Notes: a model not told the origin generated them from the sequence alone. DNA of 64,000 nt from Endoryza foliicola (GCA_965226965.1 OZ245715.1:4030001-4094000), one strand, 5' to 3'; numbered from the stretch's first letter, positions 35,549 to 44,107 are shown. Made by a program: numbers and translations.

Positions 35549-36081
35549 TACGACATACAGAACCTGCAATAGAAAAAGGAATTTGCTATGGGCAAGCCGA
35601 TATCGATATTAAACCGGAAGAATTTCGAATGAGCGTATCCGGTATCATTGATCAATTACCGGATGATATTGACATTATTTACAGTAGCCCCTTAAAACGT
35701 TGTCGCCACTTAGCCGATCATATCCAAAGTTTGCAATACCCGTTGTTGCAAGTGCGACTTGAGCAACGACTGAAAGAATTGCATTTTGGAGATTGGGAAT
35801 TGATAGCCTGGAATGAGATCAATCAAGCCGACTTACAACCTTGGATGGAAGATTTTGTGAACAAGCGAACTCCGAATGGGGAAAGCAATATGGACCTGCA
35901 TGTAAGGGCTTTGTCGTTTCTGGATGATTTGCCTGAGTCAGCCAATAAAATTGCGGTATTCACACATGCCGGTGTCATTCGTTCGATACTGACGGCAGTG
36001 AATGGTACTGCATTAGCGGAGGCTTTTGGTTTGTATTCGGTTGGTTATGGGGAAGTGATTGTAGTTCGTTATGAAGAATGA
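35533..36081 (+). CDS. cobC: Alpha-ribazole phosphatase (histidine phosphatase family)
   Basis: 182 residues from the ATG at 35533; the longer open frame starting at 35449 lies inside cobS and is rejected. Phosphoglycerate-mutase-like fold: LVRHTEP (catalytic His at about 8), SSPLKRCRHLAD, the acid/base ELHFGDWE and FTHAGVIRS (second His). The CYGQADIDI block after RHT is typical of CobC. Last gene of the cobTSC unit. Confidence 0.88.
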   Translation: MEIYLVRHTEPAIEKGICYGQADIDIKPEEFRMSVSGIIDQLPDDIDIIYSSPLKRCRHLADHIQSLQYPLLQVRLEQRLKELHFGDWELIAWNEINQADLQPWMEDFVNKRTPNGESNMDLHVRALSFLDDLPESANKIAVFTHAGVIRSILTAVNGTALAEAFGLYSVGYGEVIVVRYEE

Positions 36082-36425
36082 TTTTTGATATCGATGTATT
36101 ATCATTGCTTCGTGTTTAAGTTTCGAAGTTCACCGCAAAGCGTGCGGAGATGTCGCGAAGGGTTTTTGAAACCACAGATAACCTTTAGATCAAGTTTTGA
36201 GTTTTTGAGTTTTTAAGTTTTTAAGTTTTGTGCAGCTGCGCTGCTTGGAATTCGCAAAGGTTAGAGAAGAGAGAAAAGGTACACAAAGAGAGGCTGTAGC
36301 AACCTTCCTTTCTTGACCACAAATCCCGCAGATTATAACAGATTGCCACAGATTAAAACCCGATTTCCAATCAACCTGACTGCCGGCTGTTTCATTATTA
36401 ATTATTAATTATTAATTGTTAATTA
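36082..36425. repeat. Intergenic mosaic repeats between convergent cobC and acyltransferase genes
   Basis: No gene seen. Contains CACCGCAAAGCGTGCGGAGATG (about 36130), the 'agatcaagttttgag...GCAGCTGCGCTGC' module (36187-36260) nearly identical to 5834-5910, a CCGCAGATTATAACAGATTGCC module (about 36328-36352), CAACCTGACTGCCGGCTG (36373-36390) and AT-rich ATTATTAATTATTAATT repeats that include the next gene's stop. Confidence 0.7.
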
Positions 36426-37508
36426 TTAATTACTCCCGGCTGTTTCATTCTTAATCCGCTTCCGCACAAAACCATAAAACGGCTTTTCAATAAAAAGATA
36501 CAATACGATCGAAAGCAGCCAGAGTACTACAAAGTTTCGATCAGGAAGCAAGAACCATGATCTGATCTTTAGGTTGACATAGCTGATATGAACCAGATAA
36601 AATACAAACGAAGCATTTCCCAATAGAATCATCGGTTTACTTGAAAGAAAACGAGAAAACCACGAATCGGTTGTAATCAAACTGTAGAACAGTAAGGCCG
36701 CAGTTGAACTAAAGCCAATACTCAACATCAATTTACCTGGCCAATGTGCTGTGCCATGATCATACACATTGGATTGAAACAACCCAATAAAATAGAGCCA
36801 AGCAAACAAAGCAAGAAAAAGTAGAATAGAACTGTTTTTCAACTTCAATGGCTTTGGAGTTTCAACGCTTCTCAAATAAGCAGCCAATAGAATCCCGATA
36901 GAGAACTCCGCTATATATCCGGCTAAGGTTCCATTGGCTAGAAAATCGAGCGGCCATAGAAAATGATCTTTTCGTAAGCTAGTATGATCCAATGAATACC
37001 CTATTCCTGCCATGGTTAGCACAATCAATACAATTCCAAGAACAAAAAGCCAACGGCTCTTTTGCAACCATAGCACCATAAATGGAGCCATTATATAAAA
37101 ACACATTTCAACAGTCAACGACCAGGCCTGTCCTAATCCATACAAATTATACTGACTCGAAAGTCCGTGCACCAAACTAAACGTAAGCCAAGTGGCTTCT
37201 CCCTTTCCAAAGCCAGGATCACAATAGTAGGCAATCAAGATCAAAACATAAATGGGGTAAATTCGAGCAACGCGTTGAAGTAAATAGCGAGAGTAGTCTT
37301 TGAGAGATGCTGCCGGTTTCGATTGATAGGTATAAGCAATTAAAAAACCGCTCAATACAAAAAATAGGCTTACCCCAGTATTCATTTCGTTGATCAAACG
37401 CAACAGTTCCGGATGCAACTGATCGCGCCAATACTTTCGATTGTGATACAAGAAAACCATGCAGGCTGCTATGGCTCTGATTCCCGTAAGTGCATCAAAT
37501 TTCTTCAA
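36426..37508 (-). CDS. Acyltransferase 3 family membrane protein (OafA/YrhL-like), TTG start
   Basis: 360 residues. The family opening KKFDALTGIRAIAACMVFLYHN is present, with ten or so hydrophobic segments and the R/K-x10-H pattern (IRAIAACMVFLYH) used by the family. Internal SLFFVLSGFLIAY is also typical. The start codon is TTG at 37508: no in-frame ATG precedes it, and an exact -7 box lies 27 nt upstream. These enzymes O-acylate (often acetylate) surface polysaccharides, peptidoglycan or small molecules; the substrate is unknown. No polysaccharide-synthesis genes are adjacent. Confidence 0.9.
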   Translation of the reverse strand: MKKFDALTGIRAIAACMVFLYHNRKYWRDQLHPELLRLINEMNTGVSLFFVLSGFLIAYTYQSKPAASLKDYSRYLLQRVARIYPIYVLILIAYYCDPGFGKGEATWLTFSLVHGLSSQYNLYGLGQAWSLTVEMCFYIMAPFMVLWLQKSRWLFVLGIVLIVLTMAGIGYSLDHTSLRKDHFLWPLDFLANGTLAGYIAEFSIGILLAAYLRSVETPKPLKLKNSSILLFLALFAWLYFIGLFQSNVYDHGTAHWPGKLMLSIGFSSTAALLFYSLITTDSWFSRFLSSKPMILLGNASFVFYLVHISYVNLKIRSWFLLPDRNFVVLWLLSIVLYLFIEKPFYGFVRKRIKNETAGSN

Positions 37509-37534
37509 GTGAGTGAGTCTGGTATTTAGTGCTT

Positions 37535-37542
37535 CAAAACTA
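37535..37542 (-). promoter_or_regulatory. -7 box TAGTTTTG of the acyltransferase gene
   Basis: Exact TAnnTTTG match on the minus strand, 27 nt upstream of the TTG start. It lies within the loop of an inverted repeat AGTCTGG (37516-37522) / CCAGACT (37554-37560), which might be an operator. Confidence 0.45.
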
Positions 37543-37587
37543 AAACTTATACTCCAGACTACCCATCGAAGACTTTCTGTATCCTAT

Positions 37588-39018
37588 CTATAGTTTCACA
37601 ATTTTATATGAACCTATAGACAGTCCTTCAGTATTAATGACTTGAACAAAGTACAATCCTTTCGTTAAAGACGAGCAATTGATCTGAGTGCTGCCTTCTT
37701 GCAATCTTCCCGACTTGATCGTTTGTCCGGTTTGATTGAGAATTTTATATGACCGAAGGTCTGAATAACCGTCAGTACTTACTTGCAAAAGATCATGAAC
37801 GGGATTGGGTCCAACAGTAATAGACTTCACCAATGGCAAATACACTTTTTGCACCTCAGAATAAACGGCATTACCGGAAACCAGCACTTCTTTCACGCGG
37901 TAGAAATCGTATCCCGATTTGAATCCAACATGTTTATAAGTATAGTATCCTTCTGCTTTTGATGTGCTGTATATTTTATTCCAATTAACGCCATCTGTGC
38001 TGTATTCTAACTCATAGCGACTAATAAGGCTTTCATCACCCACATTCCATTGAACATTGATGGCATTGGAAATCGTCTTTACTTGCAATTGTATGTAATT
38101 TCCACTAAGTACTCCCAAGGGCAAAGCACAAGAGGTTAAGTCATCCCCGTATCCATTGGTTAAGGTACCAATATTGGTAAGAGGAGTAGACGGTGTAACC
38201 ATCCTATAAAGCTGATTGTTACCTGCTGTTGGCGTAACACTGTAAGAACCTGTAGACAGAAAAAGATCGCCTACCGAATTGAATGCGATACCGGTAAAAC
38301 TCACTCCACCCGGAGTGGCTCTTGACGATAAGATGGTATCAACGGTAACACTCGCAACGGCCGTTGTAGGCAATGGAGCTCTGATCCGATACAACGCATA
38401 GTTGGCAGAATTCGAAACCAACATCCACAGATTGCCACTTCCGTCGAATGCCATATCACCGGAGTTCAGGTTTTTTATCTCGGCTACTGTATTTCCCGAT
38501 GCATCCTTAAACGACTGCGTTAGCAAAGTCCAAGTATTACCACCAATACTATAGTAGTAAAAAGCCGGATTGGTAGTAGGATATCCTTGCGCCGTGGTGG
38601 CTCCAGGATAAATAGTATAATATCCCAAGCCATTGTTACTCACTGCTCCGGACCGTATTTTCTGACCGGTAGGAATAGCAGGCGAGCTTGGTATTGCTAA
38701 ACTTGCTTTTGTTCCTGATATCGGGTTGTAGGAAATAAACTCGGTTGTACCAGACCCGGTTTGATTGAAGAAATAAAACTTCCCGTCCAAGGTACTATAG
38801 CCCAAGCCATTAGCATTGGCAGAAGACGACGCCGGAGAACCTATAGTAGCTGTGCCTGCGTTGTTTTTATTGATCGCTATAATTTGTCCGGATCCACTAC
38901 CCGAAATGGAATTCAAACTATACAGGGTATCTGTATTGTTCGTACAAATTTGAGCTTGCGCTTTCTGGACCGCCACTAGAGCAATCACATAAACGACTTT
39001 TTTAATAATCGACTTCAT
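37588..39018 (-). CDS. T9SS-secreted protein with type A sorting domain, otherwise unknown
   Basis: About 476 residues from the ATG at 39018 (the frame is open 13 codons further but the signal peptide begins MKSIIKKVVYVIALVAVQKAQAQ). Residues about 25-320 look like a beta-propeller of the DUF6923 kind (NTDTLYSLNSISGSGSGQIIAINKN style; FDGSGNLWMLVS; FNSVGDLFLST). A fibronectin-like stretch (about 330-400; ISRYELEYSTDGVNWNKIY) follows, then an intact C-terminal T9SS type A sorting domain (VGPNPVHDLLQV ... GLYFVQVINTEG ... SYKIVKL). It should be exported by the type IX system. It precedes no other gene on its strand. Confidence 0.85.
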   Translation of the reverse strand: MKSIIKKVVYVIALVAVQKAQAQICTNNTDTLYSLNSISGSGSGQIIAINKNNAGTATIGSPASSSANANGLGYSTLDGKFYFFNQTGSGTTEFISYNPISGTKASLAIPSSPAIPTGQKIRSGAVSNNGLGYYTIYPGATTAQGYPTTNPAFYYYSIGGNTWTLLTQSFKDASGNTVAEIKNLNSGDMAFDGSGNLWMLVSNSANYALYRIRAPLPTTAVASVTVDTILSSRATPGGVSFTGIAFNSVGDLFLSTGSYSVTPTAGNNQLYRMVTPSTPLTNIGTLTNGYGDDLTSCALPLGVLSGNYIQLQVKTISNAINVQWNVGDESLISRYELEYSTDGVNWNKIYSTSKAEGYYTYKHVGFKSGYDFYRVKEVLVSGNAVYSEVQKVYLPLVKSITVGPNPVHDLLQVSTDGYSDLRSYKILNQTGQTIKSGRLQEGSTQINCSSLTKGLYFVQVINTEGLSIGSYKIVKL

Positions 39019-39061
39019 AGGGTTGTTGATTAGAAGTGTAACGATTCCTTTCTTCACTTCA

Positions 39062-39131
39062 TCATCTTGAAATAATTACGGTCTTACGATCTATAATTGA
39101 ATCATTCTTTCTTACAGTTAAAAAATATGCA
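39062..39131 (-). other. Out-of-frame remainder of the T9SS sorting domain of the GH105-type gene
   Basis: Translating this strand in the frame shifted by one base gives about 22 residues with the usual GxYFLxV ... KxVIISR ending of type A sorting domains, then a TGA at 39062-39064. It joins the upstream frame if one base is removed from the homopolymer CCCTTTT (39132-39138, seen as AAAAGGG on the coding strand). Either a sequencing/assembly indel or a real mutation. Confidence 0.8.
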
Positions 39132-40814
39132 CCCTTTTGCCAAACGCGATACATCCCACAATTCCGACTTCACTCCTTCTGCTCCGGAAACCCATTCTTG
39201 CTTCACTGCTAGTCCAAGTGCATTTACCAATACAATTTGATAGGTTCCTTCTGTTTCGGGCGACCAAACAAACTGCAATTGACCATTTTGTGTTGGATTC
39301 GGATACACGGCCAAAGCTCCGGAACCACTTGTAGTTGCGCGTACACTAATGGTTTTACTATAAACCTCTTTTTCTACCAACCCAACCGTTCTAATTCGAT
39401 AATAAACGGTACCCATAAGCGGATTCGGATCTACAAATTGGTAGATCGATCCCTTATTAGAGGTAACGCTTCCAATGGTTTCAAACTTGATGGCATTGTG
39501 GGAACGCTGTATTTCGTAGTATTCTACTTGCGAATCATCGCCATTTTCCCAAGACAGTTTTACCGACCCCGACTTTTGTTGCGCGGTAAAACTTACAAAA
39601 TGAATAGGCAAGGATGAACTCAATGGAAACTCCATAACAGAAGCCGCCATTAAAATAGCAGCATATCCATGTGGATGAGTTGTTCCCGGTGTAGAAACTC
39701 CTTGCAAAGATGCTTGCACATAATTGGCATCGGAACTTTGTACACTCATGGCAGGAGCAAAATCATTGATTCGCGGATAAGTATCCGAATAAACATCGAT
39801 CACTCCGTTAGAGGTGTTCTTCATATAATTCCATGCCTTTGTAGCTACTGTATTGTAGGAATTGCTGATCCAGCCACTATCAGATGCCACTTTCAACATG
39901 TACACAAACATGGCTGATCCGGTGGTTTCCAAATAGTTGCCCGACAAACTACTTCCCTTATCAACAACTTGGTACCACATTCCGGTTGTTGCATCTTGAT
40001 AGGTTTGAATGCCTTGTGCCAGGTTCGAAATAGCAGTAATTAATTGTGCTCTCTTTGAGTGACCACTAGGAACATACTTCATAATATCTACCAAAGCCAT
40101 GCAAAACCATCCCATGCCTCTAGACCAAACGCTCGGTGAATTTCCGGTAGTGGCGTTCGCCCAAGTTTCTGTTTTGGTAGAATTCCACGCATGCTTGATC
40201 AGTTTTGTAGTTGGATCGTAGAGCTGATTATAGATATAAAGTGTTTGATTAACGGCGGTATCAATAGCGGCGGCATCACTAAACAGAGAGCCGTACTTGG
40301 CAAGAAAAGGATGCAACATATAAATACCATCGATCAAAATAATATTGTTGTAAGAACCATTGTTCTTATGCCAGAAAATACCTCCGGTGGCGGTTTTGGG
40401 ATAAGTTGCAGAAGCGCCCACATACATATTGCGAAGTGTTTGCGCTGCTGTTCTATATTTTGTAGCACCGGTCTTCTCATACAAAAACAATAATGAAATA
40501 CCCGGATGTGTTCTGTCTAAACTATTGACGGTGGCACTGATCACACCCGATGAATTCACATAGGCATCTACGTATGTTTGAATGTAGTTGAGATACTTGG
40601 TAGAATCGGTGACTTGATTGTACACTTTCTCCATACCATGTGTGATAATGGTATTGGAATACTCCCATCCTTTGCTGGTTAAATTATTGATGTTTGGCTG
40701 ATAACGAGCAACCATGGCATTGGAAAATTTCACAGACCAGGTACTATTCGGCGAAGTTTGTCCGAAAACGAAGGAGGAAACAATAAGAAATAAGTAGGTA
40801 AATACTTGTTTCAT
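39102..40814 (-). CDS. GH105/GH88-type unsaturated rhamnogalacturonyl hydrolase-like protein, frameshifted T9SS tail
   Basis: 570 residues in the uninterrupted frame. Signal peptide 1-18. The (alpha/alpha)6-barrel (about 25-395) carries YteR-like blocks: THPGISLLFLYEKTG, GGIFWHKNNGSYNNIILIDGIYMLHPFLAKYG, LIKHAWNSTKT, and VWSRGMGWFCMALVDIM. A fibronectin-like segment (about 405-485) and a T9SS domain follow (LAVYPNPTQNGQLQFVW). The last in-frame residues (KGCIFFNCKKE) are out of register. Read one base shifted at the CCC-TTTT run (39132-39138) the tail becomes KGAYFLTVRKND ... DRKTVIISR ending at 39062, a normal T9SS end. Expected reaction: removal of unsaturated galacturonyl residues from rhamnogalacturonan fragments. 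Confidence 0.87.
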   Translation of the reverse strand: MKQVFTYLFLIVSSFVFGQTSPNSTWSVKFSNAMVARYQPNINNLTSKGWEYSNTIITHGMEKVYNQVTDSTKYLNYIQTYVDAYVNSSGVISATVNSLDRTHPGISLLFLYEKTGATKYRTAAQTLRNMYVGASATYPKTATGGIFWHKNNGSYNNIILIDGIYMLHPFLAKYGSLFSDAAAIDTAVNQTLYIYNQLYDPTTKLIKHAWNSTKTETWANATTGNSPSVWSRGMGWFCMALVDIMKYVPSGHSKRAQLITAISNLAQGIQTYQDATTGMWYQVVDKGSSLSGNYLETTGSAMFVYMLKVASDSGWISNSYNTVATKAWNYMKNTSNGVIDVYSDTYPRINDFAPAMSVQSSDANYVQASLQGVSTPGTTHPHGYAAILMAASVMEFPLSSSLPIHFVSFTAQQKSGSVKLSWENGDDSQVEYYEIQRSHNAIKFETIGSVTSNKGSIYQFVDPNPLMGTVYYRIRTVGLVEKEVYSKTISVRATTSGSGALAVYPNPTQNGQLQFVWSPETEGTYQIVLVNALGLAVKQEWVSGAEGVKSELWDVSRLAKGCIFFNCKKE

Positions 40815-41127
40815 AGGTAAGGGATCAGTTTAAAAAGTACCGTTCGTTCTTGAGACCGAAAAGTACTCCGTTGGTTTAATAATTGCAATTACAAGAAACA
40901 GGAATTTACCCTTAGTAAGTATATAAAGGTGCAAATAAGACAATAACCGGCTAAGATTGTATCAATAAGGTCTTTACAGATCCCTTGTAAACCGCTGCAC
41001 TTTTAAATTTTTTATAAAGTTGTCCCTACATTTTCAATGCTCAACCATTAAATCCAATAGTTTGAAAACAATTTCTTAATAAATTGATCATCTAGCGGTT
41101 ATCACTAGTTGGTAGTTTGCATTAAAA
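40815..41127. other. Divergent intergenic region, no clear elements
   Basis: 313 nt, AT-rich. No gene or mosaic repeats are seen. TAGTTTG at 41114-41120, just before the ATG of the next gene, resembles a -7 box with the spacer one base short. Confidence 0.4.
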
Positions 41128-41796
41128 ATGAACGCCGCACCAAACTACTTACAACCTAATTTGCCTCACAACCTACAAAAGTTTCAAATTCCAATAGTTT
41201 TAGCTACTGAGGAAAGCGTAAAAGGCTATGGTCAACTTATTTCAGAAGCAAATGCTTGTAAAATTGAGATTACTCGATGGCCGGCACAAGGCTGGCGCCC
41301 GGTGGACACAGATTCGGGGGATGAAGCTGGCACCAAAGAAGGTATTTTCAGTAGTGAATGGAAAGGCGATTTATTGTATGGAAAAAATGAAGCAGTAGGC
41401 GGACATTACATACTTGGCTATGCGAAGTTACCGGAAGCATGCAAAGAAGATCATTCTGAAACACCCCAATCCATTTTACTTTGGCATGCGAACTACCACC
41501 CCGATGGAGGACAATTGTTTTTTCCACTTCAAGATCAACCCTATTTAGTACCGGTAGCATTACCCGGCGACGATATTCAACCGGAAAACTTCATCTGTTT
41601 TCTAGTACCGGCCAATAAAGGACTTTACATTCATGCCAATATCTGGCACGAAGGCGTTTTTGCAATCAAAGGCAAACAGCGCTTTCTCGACAAGCAAGGA
41701 GCTGTGCATGCACGTGTATCGGTAGATTTCGCGAGAGAGTTTGGTTGTTTGTTGGAGATTGATTTAAGCAAGCTCCCAGAGCTTATTCTTGGGTAG
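41128..41796 (+). CDS. Ureidoglycolate lyase-like (AllA family) protein
   Basis: 222 residues. The AllA-type cupin pattern is visible: EITRWPAQGWRPVDTDSGDEAGT (about 49-71), DLLYGKNEAVGGHYILGY, ILLWHANYHPDGGQLFFP, and IWHEGVFAIKG near the C-terminus with the cupin histidines and glutamates. AllA releases urea from ureidoglycolate in purine breakdown, but no other purine or allantoin gene is present. In this neighbourhood of amino-sugar and nitrogen-releasing genes it may act on a different ureido or hydroxy-acid substrate. The next gene is 133 nt downstream on the same strand, with its own promoter. Confidence 0.8.
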   Translation: MNAAPNYLQPNLPHNLQKFQIPIVLATEESVKGYGQLISEANACKIEITRWPAQGWRPVDTDSGDEAGTKEGIFSSEWKGDLLYGKNEAVGGHYILGYAKLPEACKEDHSETPQSILLWHANYHPDGGQLFFPLQDQPYLVPVALPGDDIQPENFICFLVPANKGLYIHANIWHEGVFAIKGKQRFLDKQGAVHARVSVDFAREFGCLLEIDLSKLPELILG

Positions 41797-41838
41797 TCTA
41801 CTTTAAGCACCAAATTACCGACAGCAAATTTCGAAATT

Positions 41839-41862
41839 GGTTAAAAAAATATACACATTGAG
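41839..41862 (+). promoter_or_regulatory. 24-bp shared motif, copy 1
   Basis: GGTTAAAAAAATATACACAT followed by TGAG. Aligns without gaps to copies at 59345-59322 (minus) and 61168-61191 (plus); 18 of the 24 positions are the same in all three. Centred about 60 nt upstream of the predicted start of transcription of the Tat TIM-barrel gene. Confidence 0.5.
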
Positions 41863-41896
41863 CTTAATATTGGAGAACATGCATGATTTGATCGGT

Positions 41897-41904
41897 TAGA
41901 TTTG
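41897..41904 (+). promoter_or_regulatory. -7 box TAGATTTG of the Tat TIM-barrel gene
   Basis: Exact TAnnTTTG match, 25 nt before the ATG at 41930. A TTG at 41870-41872 is 24 nt upstream, slightly too far for an ideal -33. Confidence 0.5.
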
Positions 41905-41929
41905 GGTAAACCGATTCAAAAAACTTGCT

Positions 41930-44053
41930 ATGAGTGAAGCTTCTAACAGAAGACAGTTTTTAAAGTTGACCGCGCTGGCAGGCACCGGACTCAGTCTATC
42001 AAATACGTTGTCTGCAATGTATTACCCTCCATTAGATCCACAGCCCATTCAAAATACAAATGCATTCACAACTGCCGGTTTTGTACCGAATAGAGCAGCG
42101 AGCTGGTGGTGTGCATTGGAGGATATTCAATGGCCACAAAAACAGGTAATCGATAAAATAAAAAGAAGAGCAGAAGCATTTGCAAAAGCAGGAATTGATA
42201 CTGCAATCAATTTTGGATTTCATAACCGATTCGATTTTTCCAACTATTTCTCTCAATTGCATGGGTATTATTCAACAGTAATAGAAGAACTACACAAAAA
42301 TGGAGTTCGGTTTATGGATCACTATTCGTGTAATCATGTTTCAAGACCACGTTCTGAAGCCGATTTCAAATTCATCCATAAATATGAGCGTTTGGCTGTA
42401 TTGCTATTCCCCGATCAAAAAGCGGCAAAATTCGCACAATACGAAGGGGTGTATTTTCAAGAAATTTGTGAAGTTGATCTAAGAGACGGCAGCAGAGGTT
42501 ATGCAAGTCAATACCAATACGAAGCTTTCTGTCATAACAATCCCAAGTTTCTTGAGATGCACGCAAAATATTTGCGAAGACTCTTTTCGGATGTTCCATT
42601 CGATGGAGTGGAAGTAGACGATATGTGCTCGTATCCGGGAAACACTACTTGTGGTTGTCAGTACTGTAGAGAGCGATTTAAAAGGGATTATGGACACGAA
42701 ATCCCTTCATTTGGGGACAAAGCCTTCTTTGGTGATATGACTAATAAGACCAATCTCGAATGGGGCAACTACGCCAATCCCGCCTACCGCGATTGGCTGA
42801 GAATGAAATCCGATTCAGTCCGCGATCACATTAAAATGATCAAAGAAATTTTGGGAGAAAAGCCGTTGATGACTTGTTGCTCGAACACAGGCCCAATCGT
42901 CTTAAATGCTGTAGCATTAGATCTAGAAAAAATGGCGCCCTATTTAGATATTTTCATGTTGGAAAATGTAGGAACCAATATTCTTAATGCCGATTGGGTG
43001 CAAATGGATGCGGAAGCTATGCATCAAAAGGACATTGCGGAAAAAAGGAACAATGCACCTGCCATCGCCTTGAGTTATGCACTGTTTGAAAAAGGTGCGT
43101 ATATGGGTTGGGCTTTAGGAAGATTTTGGGGAGTTTCGAATTGGAGCAGTACCCTGAATGGACGTTTGGAGGAAGATCCTAAAAATGCCTTAGAAGCAGA
43201 AGATGCGATCAGTGCTTCTAACAATTGGGAAAAAAAGCACAGCGATTGGTACTTTAGAGAAGGATCTGATTTAGTTGAAATTAGAGTCGTAAACAATTAT
43301 TACTGCAGAGAAAATGGTTGGCGAGATGAAAAAGGGAATGAGCATTGGGACCGTTCCAAAAACTGGAGCATACAACTTGTTAGAAACAATGTTGGCTATC
43401 GCTTTGTAAGATCCGAAGAATTGGCTGATGCCAATCAACTGCAGCAATCTGATACTCCCATGGTATTGGACGGAGTGGGATGTGTTTCCGATCAACAATT
43501 CATTGCACTAAAATCCTATTTAAGTAAAGGTGGAAAAGCTTGGATGGCATTGCCTTTTGGAACACATGATGAAAAAGGATTCGTTAGAAAATCTCCCCTG
43601 TCAAAAGAATTGATCGGAGCAAAATACAAAAACCTTCGCATCATTGACTCGTCAATAAATGGTGAGCCTTTGAAAAAAATGATTCAAGCCGGCATCTTTC
43701 ACCCGGTTATAAAACAGGTGTCAGGTGATCCAAGATGGTCAGTAAAACTGCGTTTCTTCAATAAAAAACCGGTTCTGCATTTCATGAATACTTCGCTGGA
43801 AGCTGTTGCAGACAATGTAAAAGATTTGTCGGACATACCGCTTATGAAAGACCTGAAAAGTCCAATAACTAATAATCAGCTTCAATACGAAATCAATACG
43901 AGTCGCTTTTCTATACCGGAAATGACCGCGATGAGCCCTGAGCTAAAAGCAGAGAAAAGAACTGTGCGTGTAGCCCAATATGCTGCGAACAAAACAACCT
44001 TAAATGTAGATTTAACTGGAGTGGAAATCTATGCAGTTGTGCAACCCAAGTAG
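41930..44053 (+). CDS. Tat-exported TIM-barrel glycoside-hydrolase-like protein
   Basis: 707 residues. Twin-arginine signal SNRRQFLKLTALAGTGLSL (6-24). The central part (about 45-430) resembles a TIM-barrel hydrolase of the hypothetical glycosyl-hydrolase / GH42-like kind: FAKAGIDTAINFGFHNRFDF, VRFMDHYSCNHV, FDGVEVDDMCSYPG (acidic pair at a strand end) and a metal-binding-like CGCQYCRERF (Cys-x-Cys-x2-Cys). The later part (about 440-700) contains a GATase-like segment (VLDGVGCVSDQQFIALKSYLSKGGKAWMALP) as in beta-galactosidase trimerisation domains, then a small beta domain. Catalytic activity is inferred, not shown. It shares the 24-bp upstream motif with the operon at 59 kb. Confidence 0.75.
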   Translation: MSEASNRRQFLKLTALAGTGLSLSNTLSAMYYPPLDPQPIQNTNAFTTAGFVPNRAASWWCALEDIQWPQKQVIDKIKRRAEAFAKAGIDTAINFGFHNRFDFSNYFSQLHGYYSTVIEELHKNGVRFMDHYSCNHVSRPRSEADFKFIHKYERLAVLLFPDQKAAKFAQYEGVYFQEICEVDLRDGSRGYASQYQYEAFCHNNPKFLEMHAKYLRRLFSDVPFDGVEVDDMCSYPGNTTCGCQYCRERFKRDYGHEIPSFGDKAFFGDMTNKTNLEWGNYANPAYRDWLRMKSDSVRDHIKMIKEILGEKPLMTCCSNTGPIVLNAVALDLEKMAPYLDIFMLENVGTNILNADWVQMDAEAMHQKDIAEKRNNAPAIALSYALFEKGAYMGWALGRFWGVSNWSSTLNGRLEEDPKNALEAEDAISASNNWEKKHSDWYFREGSDLVEIRVVNNYYCRENGWRDEKGNEHWDRSKNWSIQLVRNNVGYRFVRSEELADANQLQQSDTPMVLDGVGCVSDQQFIALKSYLSKGGKAWMALPFGTHDEKGFVRKSPLSKELIGAKYKNLRIIDSSINGEPLKKMIQAGIFHPVIKQVSGDPRWSVKLRFFNKKPVLHFMNTSLEAVADNVKDLSDIPLMKDLKSPITNNQLQYEINTSRFSIPEMTAMSPELKAEKRTVRVAQYAANKTTLNVDLTGVEIYAVVQPK

Positions 44054-44077
44054 TTTTCTCATATATATTCTATACGT

Positions 44078-44107
44078 AAAAGGAGGGATTCTTCCCTCTT
44101 TTTTTTT
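44078..44107. terminator. Bidirectional-type terminator between convergent genes
   Basis: AAAAGGAGGGA-TTCT-TCCCTC followed by a run of nine or ten T, with A-run on the other side. It lies between the TIM-barrel stop (44053) and the SDR stop (44106), so it can end both transcripts. Confidence 0.85.

Noticed and set aside
39132..39138. Programmed frameshifting at the homopolymer of the GH105-type gene
   Set aside because: There is no slippery heptamer of the usual X-XXY-YYZ type with a downstream structure, and the product without the shift ends at once; an indel is the simpler explanation.
40815..41127. Possible tRNA or small RNA in the divergent gap
   Set aside because: No cloverleaf, TPsiC-box or terminator was found by eye in this or other gaps.
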